Origin: Telopea speciosissima
Taxonomy: Eukaryota; Streptophyta; Magnoliopsida; Proteales; Proteaceae
NCBI RefSeq assembly: GCF_018873765.1
Contig: NC_057925.1
Span: 12,411,568-12,475,567 of the forward strand
Direction: 5' to 3'
Length of the DNA: 64,000 nucleotides
Both the position numbers and the translations under genes were made by a program. Shown piece after piece: positions 20,193-33,433 of this stretch. The notes under the pieces were generated by a model. The model saw only the letters and a list, made by a program, of their open reading frames with translations. It had not been told where the DNA came from and searched no databases. Position 1 is the first letter of the stretch; each line of letters opens with the position of its first letter.

Positions 20193-22603
20193 CATCCATA
20201 TAGATCTAGAATCGATTGGTTGCTTGTTTAAGAATATGAATCGATTTTTCAACGGCGAAGAACGAATTTTTGGTCTGATTTTCGACGAACCCGTACGGTT
20301 TTTGGCCGTTGTCAGATTTTTCATCGGAAAAAAGTTAATATTTTTATACTGGGTTGAAGGGCTCGGAGAGACGAGCTTTTCAGTGGGTGGATCGCCATCG
20401 CTGGCAGCCGGACGTGCCGCCACGCGCCGGCCAAAGTGGTGAGTGAGATCCACTCGCCGGTAAGGTTTAAAAAAAAAAAAAAAAAAAACCAAAACGATTA
20501 TGACGTCATCATGATGTCGTAGGGCTGACGTTATGATGATGTCAGCGGACTTACTTGCGGGTCACGTTTAACCCGGTCAGAGATGGACTTGACCCGGATC
20601 AAAGATACCTAGACCCGGTCAAATGAGACCAGATCAGAGATTCCCGACCCGGTCAAAGGTAACCGACCCGAGACCCGATTTCCTGACTCGAATGTTTTTT
20701 ACCTGGAAATCCGGTTCGGGTGAATCGCATTAGCTCAGTTTGGTTTGTTCACCCCGGTTCGGCTTAAACTGGTTCGATTCTCTCTTAAATATAAAAAAAA
20801 GGGGGACAAAAGACCAGAAACTTCCAATGGCCCGTGTAGGTTCGTTTGGATGAATTTTGAGGTGCGATTTTTTCTGGTGTGTCTGCTTTTTCGTGCTTTT
20901 TGATTTGATATATAATTTGGCATTTCTTGGGTAAACAAAGACCATGGTTTTAGCAGTTTTTGCATTTTTCAGTAAACTTGAATACATGGTATAATGGGCG
21001 TGGAGCATCAGATTGAGCTCCGGTTTGGACCGATGTATCCGGTTTTCAAAGATATATTTTTGGGTACCCTATTTGAATAATTTTGATGAATTGGTGGGAC
21101 CCGTTAACGATGATTTTGTCACCTTCGGATGGCGTATGGGGCGCATGGAGCATCGGATTGGGCTCCGATTGGTCTTGTTTTGTTCGTAATTTCAATACCT
21201 ACTTGTTGCTACCTAGTTTTAGCGCGTTTGATACTTCCAGGGACCTATTTTTGGACGTTTAGAGCATATTTGGACTATTTTGGGTTGAGTACTGCCACTT
21301 TTGATAATGAATGTGCATGTCGCAACATATTATGGACGTTTAATGTGTTTATTTCCACTTATATTGCTGCAAATTAGGTTGAGGAATTATGAGAGGGTAA
21401 AATGGTGATCCACCAAAGTGGTCCATTGAATCCTTTTATGGTTCTGTCAAAGCAGCGGAATAGGTAACATTAGCCCAAAGGTAGTGTTGCCAAAGATTGA
21501 CGAGGTGTTATGCACATAGATTAAAAAAGATAGTAGTCTAAAGGTTCTATATGTCCAAAGGTGAAGGGATTTCTGAAAACTACTGATCTTTTCATGGAAA
21601 GGCAGTACGTTCATCCAAAGATAGTATACTCAATGAATTTTGGATGCGTAGCCTAGGGGTTTTTCTTATCATCCAAAGGTGGAGGAAAATTTTTTAAAGT
21701 TGTTACCATCTCGCGGTACTTGCAGTGCGATAAAGATGTGTGCATTTGACCCGAAAGGACAAGAATGTAATATTATAAAGAAGTATTGTTAATTGATTTT
21801 TATTATCTAGAATGCATACACATATGTATCTGGTGTGTTGTTGATGATAAAAGGTATGGAACCACTGATTTTATGGTAATGTGTTGATACATGCTTGAAT
21901 GATAAATGGATACGCGATGGTGAAAGAACATATTGATTATGTTGTACGATATAGAAACCTTGATATTATGATGTGGTATTTCTATATATTGATGGAAAAT
22001 TATGGTAATTAACGGTCAACTAACGCAGATAATGAACCATGAACGAAATGTTCCATCAATAAGGACTGAAATAATAAAAAAAAATTATATTAAAAACCAA
22101 TATGTGAACTTGTGGAGTATAATAGGCCTTGAGCCATCTGGTGGAAGCCACTTTGGTGGTATGGAATAAAAGTATACTGATCGTATGGAATGATCAGGCT
22201 AAACACTGAAATAAAATAAGAAATAATAAAGAGGAATGAATGAGCGAATAAAATCACAAAAGAACATATTAAAGAAAGAAAAGAAGAATATTCAGAGTGA
22301 TGACTTAACTGAAGAGAATAAACTAATCAGTTCGAGTAGTTTGATGGTTTAGATTACTTTATACATAATTTATGGTTTGAATCTTTACCTTCAAACTTAA
22401 TTGATTTGGTTTGTTCGTTTCTTTTGATCAGTGAGAGTTCTTCTTTACATGATTGATATGTTTGTTGAATGGGAGTTCTTCTTTACTTGATTGATATGCA
22501 AGTGGGAGAACTTAGAAGATATATATTTCATTTTAATCATTACGCTTCTGCTTGATGTGATGAATAACATTTGTATGCATGCATATGTGGTTTGATGTGT
22601 TGA

Positions 22604-22706
22604 AGGCTATTTTAGCCAAGGATGTTTGATTGGTGATGAGCCAAGTTTTTCGGCTATTTTTAGCCATGAATGTTCGATTGGTGATGAACCAAGTTGGTCG
22701 ATTACC
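22604..22706 (+). repeat. Short tandem duplication in the LARD interior
   Basis: Two copies, about 60 bp apart, of a unit with TTTTAGCCA...GATTGGTGATGA...CCAAGTT. Confidence 0.7.
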
Positions 22707-23047
22707 TGCGCAAATATGACGATGTTCAAAGGTAATCTATGAGTATGACGATGCTCATGGTATGTTAGAGGACCCACAAGGAATGATGACAATATTTATG
22801 TGATCTCAGACGTGTACGACATTCCTTGTACAAAATTATCTCAAGGCGGTTCATGTTAGTAAGTAAATCTTTGTTTGAAAGTGACAGAAAGTGGTATGCT
22901 ATATGCTGATGTGTATTTTCTACTGTTGCTCAACATTGATATATTTGCTAATTGGATCAAGGCTTAGTAGCATCATAGTTGTATTGAGGTTCCATGTCCA
23001 TATCTGATAATGATGACTTTATAATTAATCTAGCCCAAGTGGGAGAT

Positions 23048-23518
23048 TGTTATACATTTTTCAATGATGATGTGTGGGCTTGATTAATTATCGGGTCGAT
23101 CATTAATGGGAATTAAGAAATATAAGGGTTGATCTGACTTGCTACTTATTTTATTGAGATAGACCGGACCGGCCTGGCCCATTATGAAAGTGGGTTAGGG
23201 TTTGGGGAGTATTATAAATACTAATGATGAGGGGTCCCTGCAGTCACTATTCTCTTCTATTTTCTCCACAAGAAAGGTAGCCCTGTGGGAGTCTAGGAGA
23301 ATGTGGAAGATCCCCATTGCGGTTATCCAAGATTATTCGAAGATTTGCAACCATTCTTTATCGGATCATTATTGTTCTTCGGGACATTCTTATCTATTCT
23401 TCGCCAACATACGTGGGTGCCAGGTACACCTTATTTCCCTGTTCTTTTATTCAATTGTGTTTTAGATCTCTGTATGGGGATGGATTCGGGTTTAACAAAA
23501 GCCAAGGATTTTCTAACA
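23048..23518 (+). repeat. 3' LTR of the LARD-like element
   Basis: 471 bp, partner of 19709-20178, preceded by the purine tract. Confidence 0.88.
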
Positions 23519-24386
23519 GCTACCTCCAGCTAGTATTTATCGAAAAGGCTAGAGTTTTAGGTTAGATGGGTTCTATCCAGTGGGGCCCACCATAGCTTGA
23601 TTCCTTATTTAAGTAGACTTATATTAGAACATATATTAGGGTTATAGAATATACCCAACAGAATGTTCCTTTTCCATTTTGGCAAGCCCAAGTTAATACA
23701 CTTTGTCATTGAGGTATTTTGATGAGTTGAACTTCTGCAGGACTGTAACTGGATCATAGTTAGCAAAAATGCGTTTAAAACGTTGTTTTAAACGTGTTTC
23801 CGTTTTGTATTGTTTTAAAAGTGTTTTGCTGTTTTTTCGTTTGTTTCTCAAACATATGGTAAAAAAAGGCAAACAGAAAGTATTCCAGTTTTAAACGCAT
23901 TTAAGACAAGTTTAAAATTTTTCGTTTTTTTAGCGTTTTTTATGCAATATTGCTTGTTGTCCACACTGACTTGCTTAAATGACCATATCTCTCTCTCTCC
24001 CAAAACTCCGATAGACCTGATTCTTTTGCCAACTTAAAGATGATTCAAAGGGTTACATTTCTCATGATATCACCTTCAACTCAAGGTCAATGCAAGGACC
24101 TCGAAATCGAGCTACATATTGAAGCATCATTTGAAAGCGGTTTCTAAAGCGATGACTCCCAACTCCGACTAAACATGCATCACTGCATGAGTGTGTTGGC
24201 TGTGTTGACAACAATGAGCAACACCATAGCCAAGCCAAATTGCACAAAATCGACTTGGGACATTGTGGTGAATGAATTAGGGATTGATATTGAATGATAC
24301 TTGATGACTTGTATTGGAACTTACAATGGGTTGTGTAATATATATGGATTAATTTTGGATGTTTCGTACAGTTGTTCTGAATATTA
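23519..24386. other. Intergenic; LTR-like scrap and palindromic A/T-rich repeat
   Basis: 23519-23661 read on the minus strand begins TGTTGGGTATATTCTATAA, as an LTR would, and may be one half of an older LTR split by the LARD-like element. 23768-23945 is rich in short GTTTTAAACG palindromes. No gene recognised in 23950-24386. Confidence 0.3.
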
Positions 24387-24394
24387 GAAGTAGG

Positions 24395-25389
24395 TAGGGG
24401 TGTCAACCGGTCGGTGACGGTCGGGCTTAAACGGGCACCACCATTTTTAATCGTACCACCGTTCCCGACCATTTATGTCATCCGGCCTTGAAAGGTTAGG
24501 CATGGACATAATAGCAATCGGTCGGTCGGTCATTGGGCCATAATTGGTGCAAGACAAAATCAAACTCTTCAAATCGCTGACGATTTATGGGAGGGTATAT
24601 CGCTTGCTAAAACAAAGAGTTGCACAAAAGGAATTGCAAAATCAGAGAGAGAAAGGAAGCAAGGGTAAGGATACTTGGAGGACCCCGGATGTATATGCAT
24701 AAGTTGAAGAACTTGGCTTGAAATCACCATTAATTGCTGGAAGAGTAGAAGACATGAGACGAGAAACCAAGGTTTCAGAAGAAACCATACTGCCCTATCT
24801 TGCTCTGACGCTATGCATACTAAGGTGATGGCGGACTGGGGGAGGCTATGAACAACAATGGCGTTGGATATGGCTCGTTGCACAGTACACAGTCGATTCC
24901 ATCTTAAATCTGCATCAGGGAACTTTTAGGGTTTCGTCTTTGAGCAGTTGGAAGGGGAGGGAGACAGGAGAGAGAGAGGCAGAGAGACACCTTCAGAGAG
25001 GGTCATGGTCATTTTCAATAGAATGGAGATACAGCTGTAGTGGGGAGCATTGGGGATTATTTAAAATAAAAAAAACAAATTGTGATGAGATGGTGGGCCA
25101 GAGTGATGCAACATTACGGGATATATGGATTGTTGTTGCCTTTTGGCCTTATTGCATTAAATTTAAATGAGATGGGTCGGACTAGTGTCCGTTTTTAACA
25201 TATATAATATATATGTATCAAGAGAAAATATGCGGTGCGGTCGGTCTCATACCACGGACTGGGAACGACCGAATATCAATCGGGTCGGTCTTAAGCCCGG
25301 CATGTTTATATTCGGTCATGTCGGTTTTGGATTTTCATCGATCGGAACAGGCCGGTTCTACCAGTGCGGGTTTGAAATTGACACCCCTA
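24395..25389. mobile_element. Non-autonomous hAT element with perfect 8-bp target duplication
   Basis: Inverted ends TAGGGGTGTCAA (24395-24406) and TTGACACCCCTA (25378-25389), directly flanked by GAAGTAGG on both sides (24387-24394 and 25390-25397). Perfect 8-bp duplication and these ends fit the hAT superfamily. Subterminal regions are full of CGGTCGG-type motifs (24408-24435, 24515-24535, 25234-25330), as hAT transposase binding sites often are. No transposase; the middle has GAGA-rich sequence and short unrelated frames. Confidence 0.88.
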
Positions 25390-25397
25390 GAAGTAGG

Positions 25398-27139
25398 TAT
25401 TCAATAAAAAAAAAAAAAAATTTCTTAAATATACATGTTTAAAACCCTTAACGTCCGTTTCTTTTTATTTTTATTTTTTTCTCATTCTCATTATAGCTAA
25501 CTATGAATTGAATAGCTGAAAATTCATATTCAATTCGTGTTTATATCCATTAACAGAAATTCATATTCAAAAAATTGATTTTTAAAAACTATCCGAATTC
25601 GTTCAAAAACTAATCGATTGCGAAAGATATGAATAATGTTATGTTGGATTCAAATTGAATCCGTTTACATTACTAATCAGGTATGGGTTAGTTACTAGGA
25701 CGAATAGTCAACCAAAAACCCCCACCCCCAATAAAAAAAAAAAAAAAAAAATTCCAATTGATCTACACATACTGGATTTTTGCTTGAGCACTACATTGGT
25801 CCATACCATGGATGCTTGTCTAAGCATCTAATATCATTTTTTTTCTATTTCTTATTACTGTTTTTCGTAGATCATAAATCAAGTTATCATATCAGGACAA
25901 ATAGGTTCATAAAAAATAATGAGAACAATCAAAAGTAAGCATTGGAGCTAACTTCAACCTGAACTACTCTTCATATGACAAAGCATGCAAAGCCAATAAA
26001 CCTCTAACGTCATTAATATAAATATAATAAAGATGGTGAGTGAAGCTACTGTTGTTTGATTGGGGCTTTTTTACGTTACAGTGAGTTGGTGGGGAGTGCA
26101 GTGTCATGATGGGAAGCTTCCTTTGATGGATTTTTACTACAAATTTCCAACAGAGGAAATTTCTATGGAGTTTCGTCACTTAAACTAGTGAATATCAAGT
26201 TTTCTCATGCTTAAAGAAAGATGATAGTGGCTCATACTGTTTTTATTGATTTATGAGATAATGGCTTATACTTTAAACCCCTAGGTAAGTTTACAATCAA
26301 AGGCAGGAACCTTCCTCACCCCCAAAAGAAAGAAAAAAAAAAAGAAAAAAAGAAAAAATTGGGCAAGAATTCTAAAAAAAATTGATTCCTAAACCGATTC
26401 AATTTTCACCATAAAATAGCTTAGATTCTCGATTCTGGTTGATTACAATTCGATTTGGATCAGAATCCTCTCTGACCGATTCTAAGTTTCAAAACCTTGG
26501 ACAAATCAGAATAAAATTGGTTGAATTGCCCAATTCAAATCGGAATTGGTTGACCCTGATACTAATTCCAATTGATTCTAGTAACCTTTTTTAATTCGCC
26601 ATTATTCATGTTTGATATTCACTTTTTTGGCATTATTTTCTTTGTCTAGTTAGTAAAATAATAGAAAATCTATGATTTGGAGGCCAGGCCCCTGCTGATG
26701 GCAATGCCAAAGGGGGGGGGGTCCTGGATCTCTCTCTTTTTTGGTCCTTTATTGTGGTTGTCTAGTTTGTGGCTTTTTTTGTATATTCTTTCTCACTTTC
26801 GTTAATACAATCTAATCTATGGGGGGAAAAAAAATTATGAAATTTACCTTATATAGCAAGATCCCAAGCTTATTGAATTAAATAAAGAAACTCCAAAAAT
26901 CATATATTTTGGAAAAATCTTTGCAAAATATATATTTCTGTTTGTCATATATATCTTTTCAATTCCATTTCTAGGGTTCAAGTGTTCAATCAGCTCGGAC
27001 TGACTCTGGTCCGACTCTATGGAGACTGATCCCACGTCCAATTCCAAATTTGTAAACCTTGTCAAATACTCAATAGCTTAACCTGTCATTCATAGTTTTA
27101 AATCTAGGACCAAATTAGGCTGAATCAAGCGGTTCAACT
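25398..27139. other. Intergenic; possible LINE 3' tail at 26690-26832
   Basis: Mostly A/T-rich with A-runs (25408-25420, 25733-25751). The stretch 26740-26832 (TTTTTTTGTATATTC, then AATACAATCTAATC and an A-run) resembles L1-type 3' untranslated ends with tail, but no coding part precedes it. 26360-26600 has reshuffled GATTC/AATTGG motifs. No gene. Confidence 0.35.
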
Positions 27140-27295
27140 CAATAGCTTAATTAGTCATTTACTTGCTGAACGCTTGGTCACGGGTTCAAGTTCTGGAAAC
27201 AGCATCTCTGAAACAGGGGTAAGGCTGCGTACATTTGACTCTCTCCAGAACTTGCTAAACGCAGGAGACTTGTGTATTGGGTACGGCCTTTTTAA
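27140..27295 (+). repeat. tRNA-derived SINE (Au-like)
   Basis: Box B GGTTCAAGTTC (about 27182), then GGGTAAGGCTGCGTACAT (about 27218) and a 3' end TTGGGTACGGCCTTTTT. This string order is what I remember of the widespread angiosperm Au-type SINEs. The 5' part with box A is worn. Confidence 0.65.
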
Positions 27296-27346
27296 TGAGT
27301 CCAACCAAGTTGGATCAAGTCAGGTTGAGTTCGGCAGATGTTGACC

Positions 27347-27597
27347 TGTTCAAAGAAAAGAATAAACACAGAGAAGAGACAGCAGTCATTAACGAGGTTC
27401 GGTCTTCCTTAGAAGCCTATGTCCTCAGGTGAAGCTCCCAATTTTTCTTATTCATCTTGGGAGGTAGATCATATTCATCAATAGATGGTGATACAGCTAG
27501 GTTAACTTACAAAGAGGAGAGGGAAGAAGGAAATACAATCAATTACAATATTTGATCAAATATCTCCTACAAAGAATAGAAGATACGATCACCAACA
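27347..27597 (-). repeat. 3' LTR of copia 1
   Basis: 251 bp, same length as the partner at 33434-33684, with 11 differences counted by eye. The polypurine tract lies just outside it, at 27598-27605. Confidence 0.93.
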
Positions 27598-30500
27598 CCC
27601 CCCCTCAAGTTGGAGCGAAGACATCATTTGAGGTCAACTTGTTCACCATATCTTGAAACAGACCCTTTGATAATGCCTTAGTGAAAATGTCCGCCAGCTG
27701 ATCTTTACTGCAAATGTACAGAGTTTCAATTGTTTTATCTTGAACTTTTTCCCGCACAAAATGGCAATCTACCTCTATGTGTTTGGTTCTTTCATGGAAC
27801 ACAGGATTTGAGGCAATATGAGTTGCAGCTTGATTATCACAAAAAGTTTAGTTGGTCCAGAGGGCGAGCCACACCCCAGTTCTTTCAATAGCAATCGAAG
27901 CCACACAATTTCACTAGTTGCAGACGCCATGGCTCAATATTCTGCTTCAGCACTAGATCGGACCACAACACTCTGTTTTTTACTCTTCCAAGTAACAATG
28001 TTTCCACCAACAAAAGTACAGAACCCTGTAGTTGACCTTCTGTCCGTGCGATTACCTGCCCAATCAGCATCGGTGTAACCAACAATTTCTGTGTGACCGT
28101 TTTTCTGCATCAAAATTCCTCTACTTGGAGACGCCTTTAGATATCTCAAAATATGATCGACCAACTCCATATGCCCCTCTATAGGAGCTTGCATAAATTG
28201 ACTCACATAGCTAAAGGCAAAGGCTAAGGCTATGTGGGGTCCAGTAATGGTCAGGTAGATCAGACGTCCTACCAGGCGCTGGTATTGTCCTTTGTCTTGC
28301 AACGGAGTACTATTGGTAGTAAATTTACCACTGTAATCCATGGGAACACTGGCAGGTTTAACTCCCATTTTACCAGTTTCTTTCAATAAGTCCAAGACAT
28401 ATTTTTGTTGAGAGAGAAATAACCCTTTCTGAGAGTAAGCAATTTCAATGCCAAGAAAATATCTTAACTTTCCTAGATCTTTGATGTCAAACTCTTCCTT
28501 AGGTGCCACTTGAGAGTATTGATTCCAGATTGATTGTTGCCTGTAATGACAAGGTCATCGACATACACCAGAACCACAATGACACCTTTGTCACTAGTTT
28601 TAACAAACATAGAAGAATCAGACTCTCCTCTTTTGAATCCAAATCTGATAAGTGCTGTACTAAGTTTTCCGTACCACGCACGTGGTGACTGCTTGAGACC
28701 ATATATGGCCTTTTTAAGCTTGCACACCATTCCATCTTGATTTTCTAAGGCATGGCTAGGAGGGAGATCCATGTAGACTTCCTCTTCGAGATCTCCATGA
28801 AGGAACGAATTTTTTACGTCCATTTGAAAGAGAGGCCATCCACAGTTAATAGCAGCAGACATGAGAACACGAACAATGTTCATTTTAACTACAGGAGCAA
28901 AGGTCTCTTTGTAGTCTATCCCATATGTTTGGATGTATCCTTTGGCAATGAACCTAGCTTTGTATCTTTCAATAGACCCGTCACTATTGTACTTGATCTT
29001 GTAGATCCATCGACAGCCAACCGTTCGCTTCCCATTAGGTAGACGAACCACTTCCCAGGTATGATTGCGATCAAGGGCTTGAACTTCATCATTCATGGCC
29101 TTAACCCATACATAAATTTTACTTGCTTCAACAAAATTGTTTGGCTCTTTGTGAGAATCAATGGCAGACAAGAAATTCCAAAACCTTGGAGAAGTATTGT
29201 CATAACAAACACAATCTTGAATAGGATACTGAATGATATGGTACGTAGTGAAATCCCGAAGCCGAGTAGAGGGCTTGGGAACCCTTTCAGACCTGCGGAC
29301 CGGCCTAGGAACAGGAGCCGGAGGTGCAGGATCAGGTTAAACTAGAAAATCCGGAGCTGGAACTGTTCCAGCCATGTCTTGGTGATCAACAACGGTTTGA
29401 TTGTTGTCCACTTCCTCATTATCTTCATCTTGAACAATCCCATCATCAGGTAACGGGACAGGAGCAAATTCATCATTAAAGTCACTATAATCAGTGACAT
29501 CATTCTCCCCCTGAATTTGATGCCTGGCAGGGAAAAACATGTGAGTTTCATCAAAGGTAACATCAAGAGATATGTAACGACGTTGAGTAGCAGGATCATA
29601 ACACTTATACCCCCTTTTAACAGAAGAGCAACCAATAAAAATGCATTTGTGTGCACGAGGATCAAGCTTACCACCCATCTGAGAATGAACATAACATACA
29701 CATCCGAAAATACGGAGATGAGGGATACTTACTCTCCTACCCAGAAGAATCTCCATAGGGGACTTGTTGTGAAGAATTTTACTAGGCAACCGACTAATCA
29801 AGTAGAAACTTGTGAGGACGGCATCATCCCAAAAGGTTTTGGGCACCTGCCCAGAAAAAAGCAGTGCCCGAGTCACCTTAAGAAGATGACGATTTTGGCG
29901 TTCGGCAACCCCATTTTTTTGAGGAGTGCCAACACAAGAGGTTTGATGGATGATCCCCAAACTATTAAGAAGAGACTGAAAAGGATTGTTGGTGTATTCC
30001 GTTCCATTATCAGTTCGCAATACTTTGATGGTAGTTTGGAACTAATTGTGAACCATATGGCAAAAATCACGAAACACTCCAATAACATCACTTTTAGATT
30101 TAAGCACATATAGCCAAGTAGCACGAGATTTATCATCAATAAATGTAACAAAATATTTGTACCCTTCTCTAGAGTCAACAGGGGCACTTCCCCAAACATC
30201 AGAGTGCACAAGATCAAATAAATTAGTTGAAATACTAGTACTGTGAGCAAATGGTAATCTATGATGTTTCGCAAAATGACAGGGATCACAATTACTAGAG
30301 TCATGAGATAAAGATGAATCAAGAGTATGTAACACCCCATCAGAAGGGTGTCCCATCCGAAAGTGCCATAACCGAGGAAGATCAGCAGCATTTTTCCTTG
30401 CAACAAGTGCTTCACCATGAATATCAAGAACATAGAGACCATCTTGAAACCGCCCTTCACCATTCATCTTCCTGGTGTCGCAATCCTGAAAGAGCACCGT

Positions 30501-31849
30501 TCGAGGAGAAAAAATGACATTGCAATTCCATTCTTTAGTACACTTGCTAACAGATAGTAAGTTGGAAGATAAATATGGAACAAATAAGGCATCAGAATAA
30601 CTAGAAAAAATTTGAAATTTCCCAATGCCTTGAGTAGGGACCTGCACTCTGTTAGCAACAGTAATAGGAAGAAGCGGTCCTTTAGAATTAGTATCCAATG
30701 AGGAAAAAACCTGTGGAGAATTGCACATATGGTCTGTGGTGCCAGAGTCTATAATAAAGCAATTTTTAGAGAGAACAGAGAAAGCATGAACATTACCAGA
30801 TGCCTTAGCCAGATTCCCAGATTCGGGTGCAGCAGCTCCAGTGCCAGCTGAAGCCGTTCCATGAGTTTGTAAAAATTGCTGGAATTGATGTACTAGAGTT
30901 TCCAAAGTAGCTTGAACATCGGTAGTAACAGTGTTGGCAGAATTTTCAGTTATATTACCTTCAGTGGTAGAATCTGAATGCGTGGCCCGATGCCTAGTTT
31001 CTTCTCTCTGAATTATAGAACAAACAGAGGAGAATGATGGTAGGGTAGTACTCATAAGGACCTGACGTCTGAGATCTTCATACTCCGGTGTAATGCTGGC
31101 TAACAACTGAAATATTTTATCTTGTTCTTCCCTTTTGACATAATCGGAAATCACCTGGGTAGATGGTCTATATTAACGGAGCTCATCCCACCTTTTTTTC
31201 ATATTTCCTAGGTGTTCAATAAAACTCTGATTGGGTCCTTACTTGGATAGAGCAAGGTCTTGTTGAAGTTCAAAAATGCGAGATGCATTATCGGCTTGAC
31301 CATACATCTCTTTTAAAGAATCCCATAGAGTAGCAGCAGTCTCAGAATATGCAAAAATCTCATATATATGGGACTCCATGGAATTAAACAGCCAAGTCAT
31401 AACTGAATGGTCATTGGCTTGCCATTCCATAAACATCGAATCATTCTCATCTGGGGCTTTTATTTGACCAATGATATGGCCAAGCTTGGATCTGCCTCCA
31501 AGCGCAACAGTGACAGCCCGAGACCAAGGGACATAATTTCTCCTATTCAACAATATGGAAGTGAGATGTTGGCTGTTTGCCTCATGTGTGACAGCCTTGG
31601 TTGAATCAGGGATTGTATCTTTACTGGACTCATTGTTTTGATCGGTTCCAGCCATAAAAACAATATAAAAGAGAGAAAAGAATCTTATTCAGTAAAAGCA
31701 AATGAGAACTTATCTAAAGAGATGAAAGCGAACCGAGGAGGTCGATTATAGATCGACAGAAGAACCGACACACTACAAATGTTGGACAAGTGTGTGTCCA
31801 TCAAACCAGTGCGGTCCGGTTCAAACCGGTTCACCTTGTATTGAACATT

Positions 31850-32109
31850 TATACATTTTAGTTTAATATTGTCACATGCGATATAAACTTTTTGAGCATT
31901 ATGTGTCAGTAAGTTATACTTAAAATGGTAGTCACGACTAGGGTTTGGGTGGGCACCCTTATCATATGGTTGTCGCATTGGGTATGCCTAGACATGTGAT
32001 GTCAAGGTACGAATGCGAGTGCTCACATGTTTGATGTGTGCATTGGCGAAGAATCTACTTTGTCGATTCCCTCATGTATTCTTGTCATCGGATGTAGGAA
32101 GGCAAAATT

Positions 32110-32178
<69 letters not shown>

Positions 32179-32190
32179 TGATTTTCACCC

Positions 32191-32227
<37 letters not shown>

Positions 32228-33150
32228 ATAAAATGATACATTATTTATAGTTATTTCAAATAAAGTGTTTTATCGAGTTTTGCGGGACCCGATCGGATGC
32301 ACTGACGCTCTTATATGGACATGTACTATGGATTGGGGTTTGGCGGTACATGTGTACATGCCCTAGATTCCGTAATGATGGTGTTGATTAGTGGGGGTCG
32401 TATATGATAAATTGTTATCATATAGGGAGTTATTTGGAATTTGCTAATTTAATTGGCTCTTTATTTAATTAATGGATTTGGGGCTAATTATAATTATCCA
32501 TTAATAATTAAATAAAGAATCTAATTAATACTTTCCCTATTAGATTACGCTTCTTCACATGTAGCACTTTTGAGTTTAAGCAGAACTGTAAAGCGAGAGA
32601 GAGAAGTGGGACTCTCACTAGGGCTCTATTAAATCTATCTAGGATTTAATTAAACCCTATTATTATAAATAGGGGACCATAAACGCCGAAGAGGAAGCTC
32701 TCCACGTTTTTGGAGGCAGACACTCTCTCTCCTGCATTTTTGGTTTCTCTCTCTCCCTCTTGTGATCTCTCTTCTTCTTCTTGCTTCTCTCACTGTGTTT
32801 GAGAGTTGGGATTTATGAAACCCTAGATATGTGCTTGAGGAGTTTGAGGGCATCCGGGATTGGCGTGTAGAACCTTGGTAGCACCATTGGAGGTTCGATC
32901 TGTTTGCTTGGAGCGCTCACGGAGGAAGAACCACTATCTATTGGAGGAGCAACACTTGAGGCTCACCAGGTTAGCGAGTTCTTTATTAATTCCTTCATTC
33001 ATTGATTATTAATATTTATGGGATGCGAAAGAAACTCGAATCGATTAATTTTGCTGCGCATTCGAGTATGGGATGGATCCCTCTTGCCATGTGATGGACT
33101 AGAGACGCAATTTCTCCGTCCCTATTGTGATAATTAATTTTATGGGACAC
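31850..33150 (+). mobile_element. LTR-like insert in the leader of copia 1, uncertain
   Basis: Non-coding sequence foreign to copia leaders, with a promoter-like TTATAAATAGGGG (about 32664), a CT-rich leader, and an LTR-end-like stretch near 33040-33150. It could be a solo LTR of another element inserted on the plus strand. Ends and target duplication were not found. Confidence 0.35.
32111..32227 (+). repeat. Two long poly-C tracts
   Basis: 68 consecutive C (32111-32178), a 13-base spacer, then 36 C (32192-32227). Extreme for plant DNA; the poly-proline frames here are meaningless. May be an assembly or consensus artefact. Confidence 0.95.
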
Positions 33151-33433
33151 AATAGGGAAGGAGAAACCCTAATAGGGATGCACCAGGGTTCCCATGGGAA
33201 ACCATGGGACACCCTAAAATTAAAATGGGGCACCCATGGGACACCATGGGATAACCCAGGGCGTGCAAAACCCTAAAGATAAATATCTTGGTTTCCCTAC
33301 GGAACCATGGTTTGATCCTTGGACCGTTGTTTGGCCAACACAAACTACTTTGAGTACGAAAGGAGGAGCCACGAACTGCTTGCCGCAACCACGAGCAAAG
33401 ATATCGATTGGGATCAAACCCACTTTGATACCA

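Larger units (their letters stand above)
19709..23518 (+). mobile_element. Non-autonomous LTR retrotransposon (LARD-like), no gag-pol
   Basis: Two similar LTRs (19709-20178 and 23048-23518) both start TGTTA and end TAACA. Just inside the left LTR is a primer-binding site, TGGTATCAGAGC (20181-20192), complementary to initiator tRNA-Met. Just before the right LTR is a purine tract (AGTGGGAGAT). The 2.9 kb interior has no gag or pol domain, so the element must have depended on proteins from a relative. The LTRs differ at roughly one site in ten by eye, so it is old. I see no matching 5-bp target duplication. Confidence 0.85.

Noticed and set aside
20077-20442. Overlapping 120-codon frames on both strands at 20.1-20.5 kb
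   Set aside because: They span the 5' LTR end, primer site and leader of the LARD-like element; no similarity to gag.
24062-24472. 136-codon minus-strand frame
   Set aside because: It crosses the left end of the hAT element and its target duplication, has no domain and no promoter signs.
29517-30113. 198-codon plus-strand frame
   Set aside because: Antisense to the integrase region of copia 1.
32013-32236. Poly-proline proteins
   Set aside because: Translations of poly-C tracts.
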